A stretch of 64,000 nt of DNA, taken from assembly GCF_032362555.1 (NCBI RefSeq), contig NC_083535.1, positions 12,772,001 to 12,836,000 of the forward strand, given 5' to 3'. The stretch's first letter is position 1, and each line of letters begins with the position of its first letter. This stretch comes from Amyelois transitella. Lineage: Eukaryota; Arthropoda; Insecta; Lepidoptera; Pyralidae. Below the pieces are notes generated by a model that saw nothing but the letters and a program-made list of their open reading frames with translations, made no database searches and had not been told where the DNA came from. A program made the position numbers and the translations under genes. Positions 41,401 through 50,159 of the stretch are shown here, piece by piece.

Positions 41401-44400
41401 CAAACATCCATACATCCATACAAACTTTCGCCTTTATAATAGTAGTAGGATTAGCATGTGTGTTCAGTTAAATATGTTAAACGTTATTTATGCACACGCC
41501 ATACCGCTCCGAAATTAATCTCTCCTCTCACGGGTCTACTGGAAGAGATTTCTTTTGAAATAAGTAGCACCTTTGTACAAGAATTACTGTAATAAATGCT
41601 TCTGTATATAATTTTGTGTACATAAATAAATAAATACCGTGTGGTTCCCGGTACCAATAAAAAAAAGAATAGGACCACTCCATCTCTTTCCCATGGATGT
41701 CGTAAAAGGCGACTAAGGGATAGGCTTACAAACTTGGGATTCTTTTTTTAGGCGACAGGCTAGCAACCTGTCTCTATTTGAATCTCAATTCTATCATTAA
41801 GCCAAATAGCTGAACGTGGCCTTTCAGTCTTTTCAAGACTGTTGGTTCTGTCTACCCCGTAAGGGATATAGACGTGATGATATGTATGTATGTATGTATG
41901 TAGTAGGTACCAGCTGTGACCGCGACTTCGTACGCGTGGTTCAGTTATTTCGGGCATCATTGAAGCCCTCAAGGATGAATAATTTTCCCCTTTTTTTACA
42001 TTTACCATTATTTCTTTGCTTCTGAATAGTTGCAGCGTGATGTTATATAGCCTAAAGCCTTCCTCGATAAATGGTCTATTCAACTCAAAAAAAATAATTA
42101 AATAAAAGTTAATGTCGTAAAATTTTCTTTGATTTCGACTAATGGTTTATATAACCATAAGTAGTAGCGATGGTATTGTCCACCACCTTGTTGCCGCTGT
42201 GTATAGGAGACATGGGGGTAGACTATGACTGTTTCGGAGTATTCCCGAAGCCTATACCTCTTACAAATAAGCTGCTCTAAGTCCTAACTCACCGAAGCGA
42301 GCGAAGCGATGGTATTGTCCACCACCTCGTTGCCGCTGTGTATAGGAGACATGGGGGTAGACTGGGACTGTTTCGGAGTGTTTCCGAAGCCAGTATACCG
42401 GCCGCTTCCGTACTCGCTGCTGTAGATACAAACATAGGTATATATGATTAATTTTATTGTAAAAAAAATTTGGAAATACAATTTTTATTATTAAAAGTTA
42501 TGGAGACAAATTCGACTTTATGTTGTACTGATTGATTCAACTCATATACCATCTGTACCTATATAAGTAATGGTCTTTAATACAAATAACATTCTTTATT
42601 ATTCGTATAGAAATAAGTTTTATATTCATTCATATTTTTTTAATGTAGACAAAGTGCATTCGTCCACGTTAAGAGAACTATATTTGTAAATTGACGTCCG
42701 GTGAAAATGCTGTAGTGTAGTTTGTTCCGCCGCTTCTTGTACACATGCTTTAGAAACGGTAGAAGATATATAACGGTAGATTTAATTGATGTGACGTCAA
42801 TAAGTGATACCTTGTATCCAATTTTGAAAATAAATCTATTTTTCTATTCCATGACATCAAAGAGGATTTCTAAACATACGTAAAATCACGCCACATCCCC
42901 GTAGGGGTAGGCAGAGACCACATCTTTCCATTTACCACGATCCCTGCATACTTCTTTCGCTTCATCCACATTCATTACTCTCTTCATTTAAGCTCGTCGG
43001 TTTCTGGTGTTCCTGACTTGACCTTGACTTGCCTAAGATTGTGTATACTTACTGCCGTGTGGTTCCCAGTACTAATACAAGAAAGAATAGGACCACTCTA
43101 TCTCTTGCCCATGGATGTCGTAAAAGGCGACTAAGCGATAGATTCTTTTTTCAGCCGACGGGCTAGCAACAAGTCACTATTTAAATCTCATAAATTCTAT
43201 CAATAAGCCAAACAGCTGAACGTGCAACGTATCTGTCTTTTTAAGACTGTAAGCCCTGTCTACCCCGCAAGGGATATAGATGTAATTATATGTTTGTATG
43301 TAGGCATAGGAAGTATGCAGAGACCGTGGCAAGTGGAAAGAGGTAGTCTCTGCCTTACCACTCCGGGAAAGAGGCGTGATTTTATCTATGTATGTATGTA
43401 TGTATGTAGGTATACTTACTGGTAGCTGATGTTGTTATCGGAGCCGCTTGTCTGAAAGTTATCACCCGATGAGAAGTTGTCTCTCGACGGACTCCACTCC
43501 GGTCTCTCCACGGTCTCGGGTTTGTAGTCAGTGGGGCTCCACGACCGCCCTTCGGCCAGGGCTATTATCTGATTGAACAAAAGAGAATTTTGTAAGATAA
43601 CATAACATAAAATCACGCCTCTTTCCCGGAGGGGTTAGGTAGAAACTACCTCTTTCCACTTGCCGCGATCTCTGCATACTGCATATTTGTAAGTTTTTTA
43701 TTAACACACAGACATACATACATATAATCGCGTCTTTATCTCTTACGTGGTGGACAGAGCCAACAATCTTGAAGGCAGACCGCCTTCGAGTGTGGCCGTG
43801 TAGTTCCCGGCACCAATACAAAAAAGAATAGGACCACTCCATCTCTTTCCCATGGATGTCGTAAAAGGCGACTAATCTCAATTCTATCGTTAAGCCAAAT
43901 AGCTGAACGTGGCCATTCAGTCTTTTTAAGACTGTTGGCTCTGTCTACCCCGCAAGGGATATAGACGTGACTATATGTACGTACATATGTATGTACCACT
44001 TTGAGCTGTACGGCACAATGATGTAATTGAGATTAAAAAAAAAAACAAAAAAAAATAAGTAATTTAAAGTTTTACCTTTTGTCTGTACATGGCCGCTGCT
44101 TTTGTGTTGTATTTTTGTGGTATTGACATGTCGGGCTTGTAGTCCGGCTGACTTTCAAGGAACTCACGCGCCTTCGCATTGCCACCCACCTGTCGGTAAT
44201 AAAATTCGATATAATTTTTCCGTCCCGTGTGGTTCCCGGCACCAAACAAAACAAGAATAGGACCACTCCATCTCTTTCCCATGAATGTCGTAAAAGGCGA
44301 CTAAGGGATAGGCTTACAAACTTGGGTTTCTTTTTAAGGCGATGGGCTAGCAACATGTCACTAGTTGAATCTCAATTCTATCGTTAAGCCAAATAGCTGA

Positions 44401-47400
44401 ACGTGGCCATTCAGTCTTTTCAAAACTGTTGGCTCTGTCTGGCCCGCAAGGGATATAGACGTGACTATATGTATATGTCGTGTGGTATGTTTTTTTAGAT
44501 TCCCGGCGCCAGTAGAAAAAAGGATAGGACCACTCCCATCTCATTCACACGGATATCGTAAAAGGTAAGAGGGATAGATTATAGACTTGAGATTTTTGTT
44601 TTAGGCGATTTTATTTTAGGCAAATAATGAATAATCAATCTATACTAATATTATAAAACTGAAGAGTTTGTTTGTTTGAACGCGCTAATCTTAAGAACTA
44701 ATGGTTCCAATTGAAAAATTCTGTTTGTGTTGAATAGACCATTTATCGAGGAAGGCTTTAGGCTATAAATCACGCTGCAACTAACTATAAGGAGCGAAGA
44801 AATATGTGAAAAAAACGGGGAAAATTATTCATCCTTGAGGGCTTCAATGATGCCCAAAATATCAATTCCACGCGGACGAAGTAGCGGGCACAGCTAGTTC
44901 ACAAATAAAGTAAAGAACTTAAATCTAAACAGTGGATGAACGTCAATTAAGTATAAAGATTTAATGGTAATTCGCATTTGATCCAATTCGCGACTGTCAA
45001 ATAATTTAAGGTGTTTCTAATAGAATAGAATAGATTTATTTTCAACATAGGATACAATAGTTATCACTTATTGACGTCACATCACTTTATATATGTATGT
45101 ATATGATATAAATATATTTACAACAGCTTCCAAAGCGCATGTGAAGAAGAAGCGGCGGAACAAACTACACTGCTGCATTTTCACCGGACGTCAATTCACA
45201 AATATATAGATCTCTTAAATCTAAATCATGGACGAATGAACATTGTCCACGTTAAAAATAATGCGTTCTAAAGCATGAAAATGTAAAATTCCGTTTCAAT
45301 CATCATTTCACATACAAAAAAGTCAAATATATTACCATAAAGCACACATGCAAACAAATAATCACTTCTTTACCCCTTGCGGGGTAGACAGGGCCAATAG
45401 TCTCGTAAAGACTGAAAGGCCACGTTCAGCTATATGGCACAATGACAGCAATGAGATTCAACTTAAGGGTTGCTAATCCATCACCTTTAAGAAGAATCTC
45501 ATATTTATTAGCCTATCCCTTAGTCGCGTTTGATGCACGGGAGGAGAAGCAGACTGAATAAGAAAATCTATGCTGTACAGTATACATACATACATAAAAC
45601 ATACATACATACATATGTTCACGTCTATATCCCTTGCGGGGTAGACAGAGCCAACAGTCTTGAAAGGACTGAATGGCCACGTTCAGCTATTTGGCTTAAT
45701 GATAGAATTGAGATTCAAATAGTGACAGGTTGCTAGCCCATCGCCTAAAAAAGAATCCCAAGTTTGTAAGCATATCCCTTAGTCGCCTTTTACGACATCC
45801 ATGGAAAAGAGATTGAGTGGTCCTATTCTTTTTTGTATTGGTGCCGGGAACCACACGGCACATACATAAAATCACGCCTCTTTCCCGGAGGGGTAAGCAG
45901 AGACTACCTCTTACACGCTGTACAGTATAAATTGTAGAATTGGATCTAATTCAGACTTGTGTACCACTATTGAACACAATGATCGGCAACTGGAACGGCC
46001 AATTCACAAGCAATAATGGCGTTCGTATGAATTCGCATTGTCAATATATTGAGCTATTTTGTGTCGTGTGGTTATAGACACTTTAGACTATGAACAATCC
46101 ATCTCTTTTCGACGACGACCAGATGACAGAGGAAATAGAATAGGCACATTCATACAGACTTAAAACTTTTACATACATACATAAAATCACGCCTCTTTCC
46201 CGGAGGGGTAGGCAGAGACTACCTCTTTCCACTTGCCACGATCTCTGCATATTTCCTTCGCTTCATCCACATTCATAACTCTCTTCATGCAAGCTCGGCG
46301 GTTTCGGGTACTTTTTTAAACTTATATCATGATCCAATATAGGCCAGGTAGGTGCAGGGGTTGCGTAGGTCAGACGTTTCATGTAAAAACCTGACTTATT
46401 CCAGGTTCATGATCAAAGGCGCACCCTGGGCTCCTGTTCAGAGTGGTGACGATGTGATCTGGATTAAAGCCAAGCTGGAGAAGATATCTTGATTGTACTG
46501 TGAATTCGCAAATGGTCTGTAAGGATCGTAGCAAGTGGAATCCCATAGTCTCTGCCTACCCCAATGGGAGACAGGCGTGATGGTATGTATGTATGTATTC
46601 GCAAGAGCAAGATGTATATGCTATAAGTAATCAGTGCCTGTTCATCTTCTAAATCTTACATACAAAATTCTCGTGTCACAATGTTCGTTCCCGTACTCCT
46701 CCGAAACGGCTTGACCGATTCTCATGAAATTTTGTGAGCACATTGAGTAGGTCTGAGAATCGGTCAACATCTATTTTGTCATACCCCTTAGTGATAAGGG
46801 TTGTCTTAACAATTTTTTAACTAACAATTTTTTTTAAACTAGAAATTACATGAAAATTATTTATATGGCAAAACAACGTTTGCCAGGACTAACGTCAGCT
46901 CTCGTAGCATGGGCAAGCGCTACGCGATTTTTATCGCGCGTAAATCTATAGCTATCACGTTCCACGTCATAATACGAATAACAAGTGAAATAGCAATAGT
47001 TTTTTCTAAAGGGGCGGGAGGGAGACGAGAACATACAGGTGCATGTTCGACCTGACTTTCATGTTACTATGATTAAAATCATAGACTAAAAGTGCAGGGA
47101 GAGTCAGTGAATGTTGGAATTTTTTATGATAATAAATTAATAATTTCGTTATTGTTTATTTTCACCTTTTATATAATACCAAATTTCATGAGATTATAAT
47201 CTTTTACAGTTAGACAGAAGTTGCTATGTCTGGAAGAAAATTAAGCTTCCATTCCTATAGACCAAGACAAACACCTCTAAGTCAACAAGTCCTTGATAGG
47301 GATTTGATACTTGTAGATAGGGTTGCCATCTCTAAAATTTGGAAAAACGGACAAGACGCGTGAAAACCCCGGATTTTAGAGTCCGAAAGCCGGACATGTT

Positions 47401-50028
47401 AACAAGATCTTTTTAAACATATACAATGCAATAAAAGACATTTGAATATTAAACAACAAATCAGAACATTTTAAAGTTTAGACCTACAGCAATGTAAGCG
47501 GCCCAAATTTATTTTATTTATTAATATTTTAAAACCCGGTCTACAAATGAAACCTTCCCCGGACGCTCCCCGGATGCCCTCTAAACTAGGACAAATCCGG
47601 GGAAACCCGGACGGATGGCAACCCTACTTGTAGACCGCTCAGCAGTCAAAACCGGACGCTGAGGGACACAAAATGGCGGCCTTAGTTAAAAAAAAAAGCA
47701 TAGCTAACAACATTATTAATTTTGCTCAGAAAGATAGAAACGATCGCGTAGCTTGTATTATTAACATGTATTATATAACTAGCTTTTGCCCGCGACTTTG
47801 TTCGCCGTAAAAGTTCACTGACAATCTTTAATTTCCTCTTTTAACCGCTTCTCGCAATAAAAAGTAGCCTATGTTCTTCCTCAGGGTCATCTCTTCTTTG
47901 TACCAAACTTCTACTCTATCTCTGTACCAAATTTCATCACAATCGGGTCAGTGGTTTAGCCGTGAAAGCATAACAGACAGACATAGTAACTTTCGCATTT
48001 ATAATATTCGTTTGGATTGAAACCCATTTTGCAATCGAAACTCGCTCACAGCAGTTACTATAACTATTAAGAAAAATTAGTGATGACATGATAAGTTTGT
48101 TTTTAATCCCCAGAGGTATATCATCATACATACATATGGTCACGTCTATACCCCTTGCAGGGTAGACAGATGGCCACGTTCAGCTATTTAGCTTAATGAT
48201 AGAACTGAGATTGAAATAGTGACAGGTCGCTAACCCATCGCCTAAAAAAGAATCCCAAGTTTGTAAGCCTATCCCTTTGTCGCCTTTTATGACATCCATG
48301 GGAAAGAGATGGAGTGGTCCAATTCTTTCTTTACTAATGGTGCCAGAAACTACACGACACCACGTATCTCAATCTATATTTTATTACATATTTTATCAGC
48401 TGAACTTGGCCTATCAGTCTTTATAAGACTGTCAGCTCTGTCTACCCCACAAGGGATATGGACGTGATTATATGTTTATTGAGATAGTGACAGTTTGCTA
48501 AGCCTTGGTTAACTTTTACAATCTGAAGGCGGGAGGACGGGAGGCAGCTGGCACTCACTATGCTTTACTATGCTAAGAATGGCCTTATCCAAAAGTGCAG
48601 TGAACCACACAACATTGAATCTCGCTTACAGCAGTAAATGTATCTGTTTGTAGGCATAAATATACATTACATTTATAAGATATAATAAAAATTTATATCT
48701 ATTTATAAAGACAGAGTAATTTGAGCGTTAGTGGCTGAATCTGTAAAGTGCCCGATTAAAATGCATGAAGTGTGTAAAAGGGACAGGCGAGGTGCCTCTT
48801 ACAGTGAGGGAAAACATTGTGAGGAAACCCGCACATTAAGGCAACTGGATAAGAAGGCATGATAGACTGAATATGGGTTTTTTTTTATTTATTTTATTTG
48901 TTTCACTTTGGGTTTGTTTTTCCTTTGAGTAAAATGGATTTTTTCTTTAGCTTCCTGGTTTGTGTGCTATTTGATGCATCTTCAAGCCAGGTTGCCAATG
49001 TTTTTGTGATCTGATGACGCAAATGGTGACCGAATATGGGTAAGGTTCATGTAAAAACCTGACTCACTCAATCCAGGATTCGTGATCAAAGGCATACCTG
49101 GGCTCCTCTCCAGAGTGGTGAGGATGCAACTGGGACTTAAGGAAGTGGAAAGAAATAGCTAAACAAAAGTGGCAAATGTTGAAGATTTTCATTCATCACA
49201 AAAAGTAAATCCCAGATTATTGCATACAATCACATTATCATTATTCTCTTATACATGACACCAATACGTAGCTCGAGATGCTAATAGCATGTATGTAGGT
49301 ACATACATGAAATCATGCCTCTTTTCCAGAGTAGTAGGCAGAGACTACCATCTTTCCAAATGCCACACTGCATACTTCTTTCATTTCATCTACATTCATT
49401 ACCCTTATTATGCAAGCTCTTGGATCTAAAAAGCATGTAAATAATATAATACATGCCATGTAAAGTTTATACAGTTATTTTGACCCAGGGTAAATTACCT
49501 ATTTTGTCTAGATTTGTGTCTTATCAATGTGAATAAGTGTGAAATTTCTTAAGAAGAAGTATCTTTTGCTCAACATAATTCTTCATCCTCTTAAAATTAT
49601 AGTTGCTAGAAAAATGTTAAAAGGGTCATGGAGGTCAGTCGGGAATCGCTCGGTAATACCTGGCCCCACCCAAACACATCAGAAAAATTATTTTATATAC
49701 TACAAAAATAAAAAAATACTCACCATCATTTTCTCCAATTCGATGTCTTTCCACTTGTCCATTGTAACTGATCTTACGAAAGACAGGTGGACTCCGAGGC
49801 TGCGGTGAACGCCTGAACACTCCAGACAAATCCATATCCCGTAGGTCACAGACACCCATTGAGGATTTAAGGTGCCACACTCGAAGCATTTCTACATGGG
49901 AAAAACCAAAATTTTTACATTACACTTGCGGATCCATACGGTGGGCTAACTCAAAGAAAACTACTCACATGATTCTCATCAATGGTCCGGATTGAGTTTA
50001 ATTTACGACGGGTACGTGGCGATGCCAT
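38259..50028 (-). CDS. ArfGAP1: ADP-ribosylation factor GTPase-activating protein 1
   Basis: Stimulates GTP hydrolysis on Arf1 at the Golgi and so drives COPI coat release. Eight minus-strand exons with matching phases: 50028-49969, 49891-49724, 44189-44076, 43568-43420, 42419-42293, 41170-41048, 39525-39395, 38403-38259; 338 aa predicted. The ArfGAP zinc finger is CFEC...CLEC with [19 protein letters not shown], the arginine-finger region [12 protein letters not shown], then [12 protein letters not shown] and [20 protein letters not shown] and [20 protein letters not shown] match the ALPS membrane-curvature-sensing region of ArfGAP1. The C-terminus is EDSWDWLNN. Human ArfGAP1 is about 406 aa; a missed phase-0 exon between exons 6 and 7 is possible. 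Introns carry many SINEs and two exon-linked tandem duplications. Confidence 0.95.
38434..38640 (-). repeat. Tandem duplication of a K-tail fragment in ArfGAP1 intron 7
   Basis: Two units of about 105 bp, each with AATACAGTAATTCTAGTACA and AATAGAACTAGCTTTTAACC. The same family occurs inverted at 41478-41636. Confidence 0.88.
38795..38966 (-). mobile_element. Hel-2 Helitron-like element
   Basis: CTAGCGACCCGCCCCGGCTT to the reverse of TCACTACATAGTATAAAACA, flanked by A and T. Confidence 0.8.
39035..39385 (+). repeat. J-SINE
   Basis: GGTTCGAATCC box B near 39057, CTCTTACGGTGAGGGAAAAC and CAGATGACGATGCAATC. Ends next to the exon 7 donor. Confidence 0.78.
39395..39525 (-). CDS. ArfGAP1: ArfGAP1 exon 7
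   Basis: Acceptor TTTCACCCAG, donor GTAAGCTC, 131 nt. Encodes [20 protein letters not shown] and ends STSEPYSQ plus the first two bases of Trp. A J-SINE ends about 10 bp from the donor. Confidence 0.85.
39578..39840 (+). repeat. A-SINE, full length
   Basis: GCCGTGTGGTTCCCGGCAC to CATATGTATGAATGTATG. Confidence 0.88.
40155..40411. repeat. K-tail fragment and internally deleted A-SINE
   Basis: 40195-40310 resembles the K-tail (CTGGAAGAGATTTCTTTATG). 40326-40411 is a minus-strand A-SINE in which the middle is lost, joining CAACAGTC to TATTCTTTTTTGGTGCC. Confidence 0.7.
40485..41064 (-). repeat. Tandem duplication spanning A-SINE and ArfGAP1 exon 6 donor
   Basis: Units 40485-40794 and 40807-41064 each contain an A-SINE 3' part, AATCTCGATGTT, an AAATAAATAAATAAC run, GACCACACTGTATATTATAC and CAAGCTACCTTCTCGGTGAC (exon 6 end plus donor). 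Only the higher-coordinate unit is continuous with exon 6. Confidence 0.9.
41048..41170 (-). CDS. ArfGAP1: ArfGAP1 exon 6 (ALPS region)
   Basis: Acceptor CCATACAG, donor GTAGCTTG (weak, non-G at +5), 41 codons. Encodes [20 protein letters not shown] then [18 protein letters not shown]. The Ser/Thr-rich amphipathic pattern fits the ALPS lipid-packing sensor. The donor and adjacent intron are duplicated at about 40785. Confidence 0.9.
41246..41450 (-). mobile_element. Hel-4 Helitron-like element
   Basis: CTAGAGGCCGCCCGCGACTT ... AAATTTCATGGTAATCGGTT ... ATAATAGTAGTAGGA, flanked by A and T. Confidence 0.75.
41478..41902 (+). repeat. K-tail followed by full A-SINE
   Basis: K-tail 41478-41636 ends ATAAATAAATAAATA. 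A-SINE 41637-41902 follows directly with CCGTGTGGTTCCCGGTACC head and four TATG units. Confidence 0.82.
41911..42090 (-). mobile_element. Hel-1 Helitron-like element, 5'-truncated
   Basis: CAGCTGTGACCGCGACTTCG to GATAAATGGTCTATTCAACT; the TC end is missing. Confidence 0.72.
42167..42266 (-). pseudogene. Partial tandem duplicate of ArfGAP1 exon 5
   Basis: The minus strand repeats GFGNTPKQS...[11 protein letters not shown] and VVDNTIA with few changes, 139 bp away from exon 5. CAG-TCC-CAG of the exon became CAG-TCA-TAG, an in-frame stop. The copy lacks the acceptor and donor contexts of exon 5. Confidence 0.9.
42293..42419 (-). CDS. ArfGAP1: ArfGAP1 exon 5
   Basis: Acceptor TATCTACAG, donor GTGAGTTAG, 127 nt. 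Encodes [19 protein letters not shown] and ends IASLAS. TGFGNTP matches the segment just before the ALPS region. A partial tandem copy lies at 42266-42167. Confidence 0.9.
42640..42850 (+). repeat. D-tail, long variant
   Basis: TGTAGACAAAGTGCATTCGT to TTGAAAATAAATCTATTTTT. Confidence 0.75.
42868..43040 (-). repeat. B-RTE
   Basis: CATACGTAAAATCACGCC to CGTCGGTTTCTGG. Confidence 0.75.
43052..43412 (+). repeat. A-SINE followed by B-RTE
   Basis: A-SINE 43052-43305 (GCCGTGTGGTTCCCAGTACT head). B-RTE 43311-43412 (GAAGTATGCAGAGACCGTGG to TATG tail) ends 8 bp from the exon 4 donor. Confidence 0.82.
43420..43568 (-). CDS. ArfGAP1: ArfGAP1 exon 4
   Basis: Acceptor TTCAATCAG, donor GTAAGTAT, 149 nt. 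Encodes [18 protein letters not shown], a family-typical ALAEGR.WS motif, then a Ser-rich linker. The end of a B-RTE fragment (43412) lies within about 8 bp of the donor. Confidence 0.9.
43603..43998. repeat. B-RTE, A-SINE scrap and A-SINE in ArfGAP1 intron 3
   Basis: B-RTE (minus) 43603-43690, A-SINE 3' end (minus) 43711-43776 and A-SINE (plus) 43792-43998 with an internal deletion joining GGCGACTAA to TCTCAATTC. Confidence 0.78.
44076..44189 (-). CDS. ArfGAP1: ArfGAP1 exon 3 (end of GAP domain)
   Basis: Acceptor ACCGACAG, donor GTAAAAC, 38 codons, phase 0 to 0. Encodes [20 protein letters not shown] and [13 protein letters not shown]. Confidence 0.93.
44222..44610 (+). repeat. A-SINE plus adjoining A-SINE 5' fragment
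   Basis: 44222-44476 is full length. 44477-44610 restarts at TCGTGTGGTATG with GGACCACTCCCATCTC. Confidence 0.8.
44639..44897 (+). mobile_element. Hel-1 Helitron-like element, full length (259 bp)
   Basis: A^TCTATACTAATATTATAAAA...CGGACGAAGTAGCGGGCACAGCTAG (parts) ^T. Confidence 0.83.
45021..45260 (-). repeat. D-tail, long variant
   Basis: AATAGAATAGATTTATTTTC, TTATTGACGTCACATCAC and GCGGCGGAACAAACTACACT. Confidence 0.75.
45352..45535 (-). repeat. A-SINE, diverged
   Basis: ATCACTTCTTTACCCCTTGC to CCTTAGTCGCG. Confidence 0.75.
45585..45916 (-). mobile_element. A-SINE nested in the tail of a B-RTE fragment
   Basis: Outer direct repeats GCTGTACAGTATA (45572-45584 and 45917-45929) flank a B-RTE 3' end whose CATACATA tail is interrupted by a full A-SINE (45602-45860). 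Confidence 0.88.
46165..46608. repeat. B-RTE, J-SINE 3' half, B-RTE cluster
   Basis: B-RTE (minus) 46165-46312, J-SINE (plus) 46313-46495 (GGTTCATGATCAAAGGCGCA) and B-RTE (plus) 46515-46608. Confidence 0.75.
46654..46892 (+). mobile_element. Hel-3 Helitron-like element
   Basis: TCTTACATACAAAATTCTCG to GTTTGCCAGGACTAA; the 3' end reads CTAA. Confidence 0.72.
47318..47626. mobile_element. hAT-type MITE with 8-bp target duplication
   Basis: Ends TAGGGTTGCCATC and GATGGCAACCCTA are inverted. Flanks CTTGTAGA at 47310-47317 and 47627-47634 are identical, as expected for hAT elements. 309 bp, no ORF. Confidence 0.88.
47779..48016 (-). mobile_element. Hel-4 Helitron-like element
   Basis: CTAGCTTTTGCCCGCGACTT to ATAATATTCGTTTGGA, flanked by A and T; inner ATAAAAAGTAGCCTATGTTC. 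Confidence 0.77.
48125..48478. repeat. A-SINE (minus) and A-SINE 3' end (plus)
   Basis: 48125-48360 is near full length with a small deletion after GACAGA. 48395-48478 is an inverted 3' fragment. Confidence 0.8.
48720..49140 (+). repeat. J-SINE carrying a retroposed mRNA fragment
   Basis: J-SINE parts 48720-48877 and 49028-49140 (CTCTTACAGTGAGGGAAAAC; CTCTCCAGAGTGGTGAGGAT) flank the insertion at 48878-49027. Confidence 0.82.
48878..49027 (-). pseudogene. 5'-truncated retroposed mRNA 3' end (processed pseudogene fragment)
   Basis: Flanked by 13-bp direct repeats GACTGAATATGGG (48865-48877) and GACCGAATATGGG (49028-49040). The minus strand starts in an open frame [20 protein letters not shown] (partial) continuing through a Lys-rich end to ...KGKTNPK-stop. 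It then has AATAAA and an A-rich tail abutting the repeat. This is the structure of an L1-style retroposed transcript inserted into a J-SINE. The source gene was not recognised. Confidence 0.7.
49294..49425 (-). repeat. B-RTE, diverged
   Basis: TACATACATGAAATCATGCC to TCATTACCCTTATTATGCAA. Confidence 0.68.
49724..49891 (-). CDS. ArfGAP1: ArfGAP1 exon 2 (zinc finger)
   Basis: Acceptor CCCATGTAG, donor GTGAGT, 56 codons. Contains the four zinc-binding cysteines (CFEC, CLEC), the [13 protein letters not shown] arginine-finger segment and [12 protein letters not shown]. Confidence 0.95.
49969..50028 (-). CDS. ArfGAP1: ArfGAP1 exon 1 (start)
   Basis: ATG in the context AGAAATGG encodes [20 protein letters not shown] and ends phase 0 before GTGAGTAG. 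The start MASPRTR is shared with the animal ArfGAP1 family. The 5' UTR extends to roughly 50150. Confidence 0.93.
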
Positions 50029-50159
50029 TTCTTTAGGATTTTCGAGCAGAAAATTCCTTGGATTACTGCACTGCACAAGAGATTCGCGCAAACAAATTTC
50101 CTTCCACACAAGTTCCACTTGGATCGGATTCGGAATCGGAAATTCATTCAAATGTCAAT

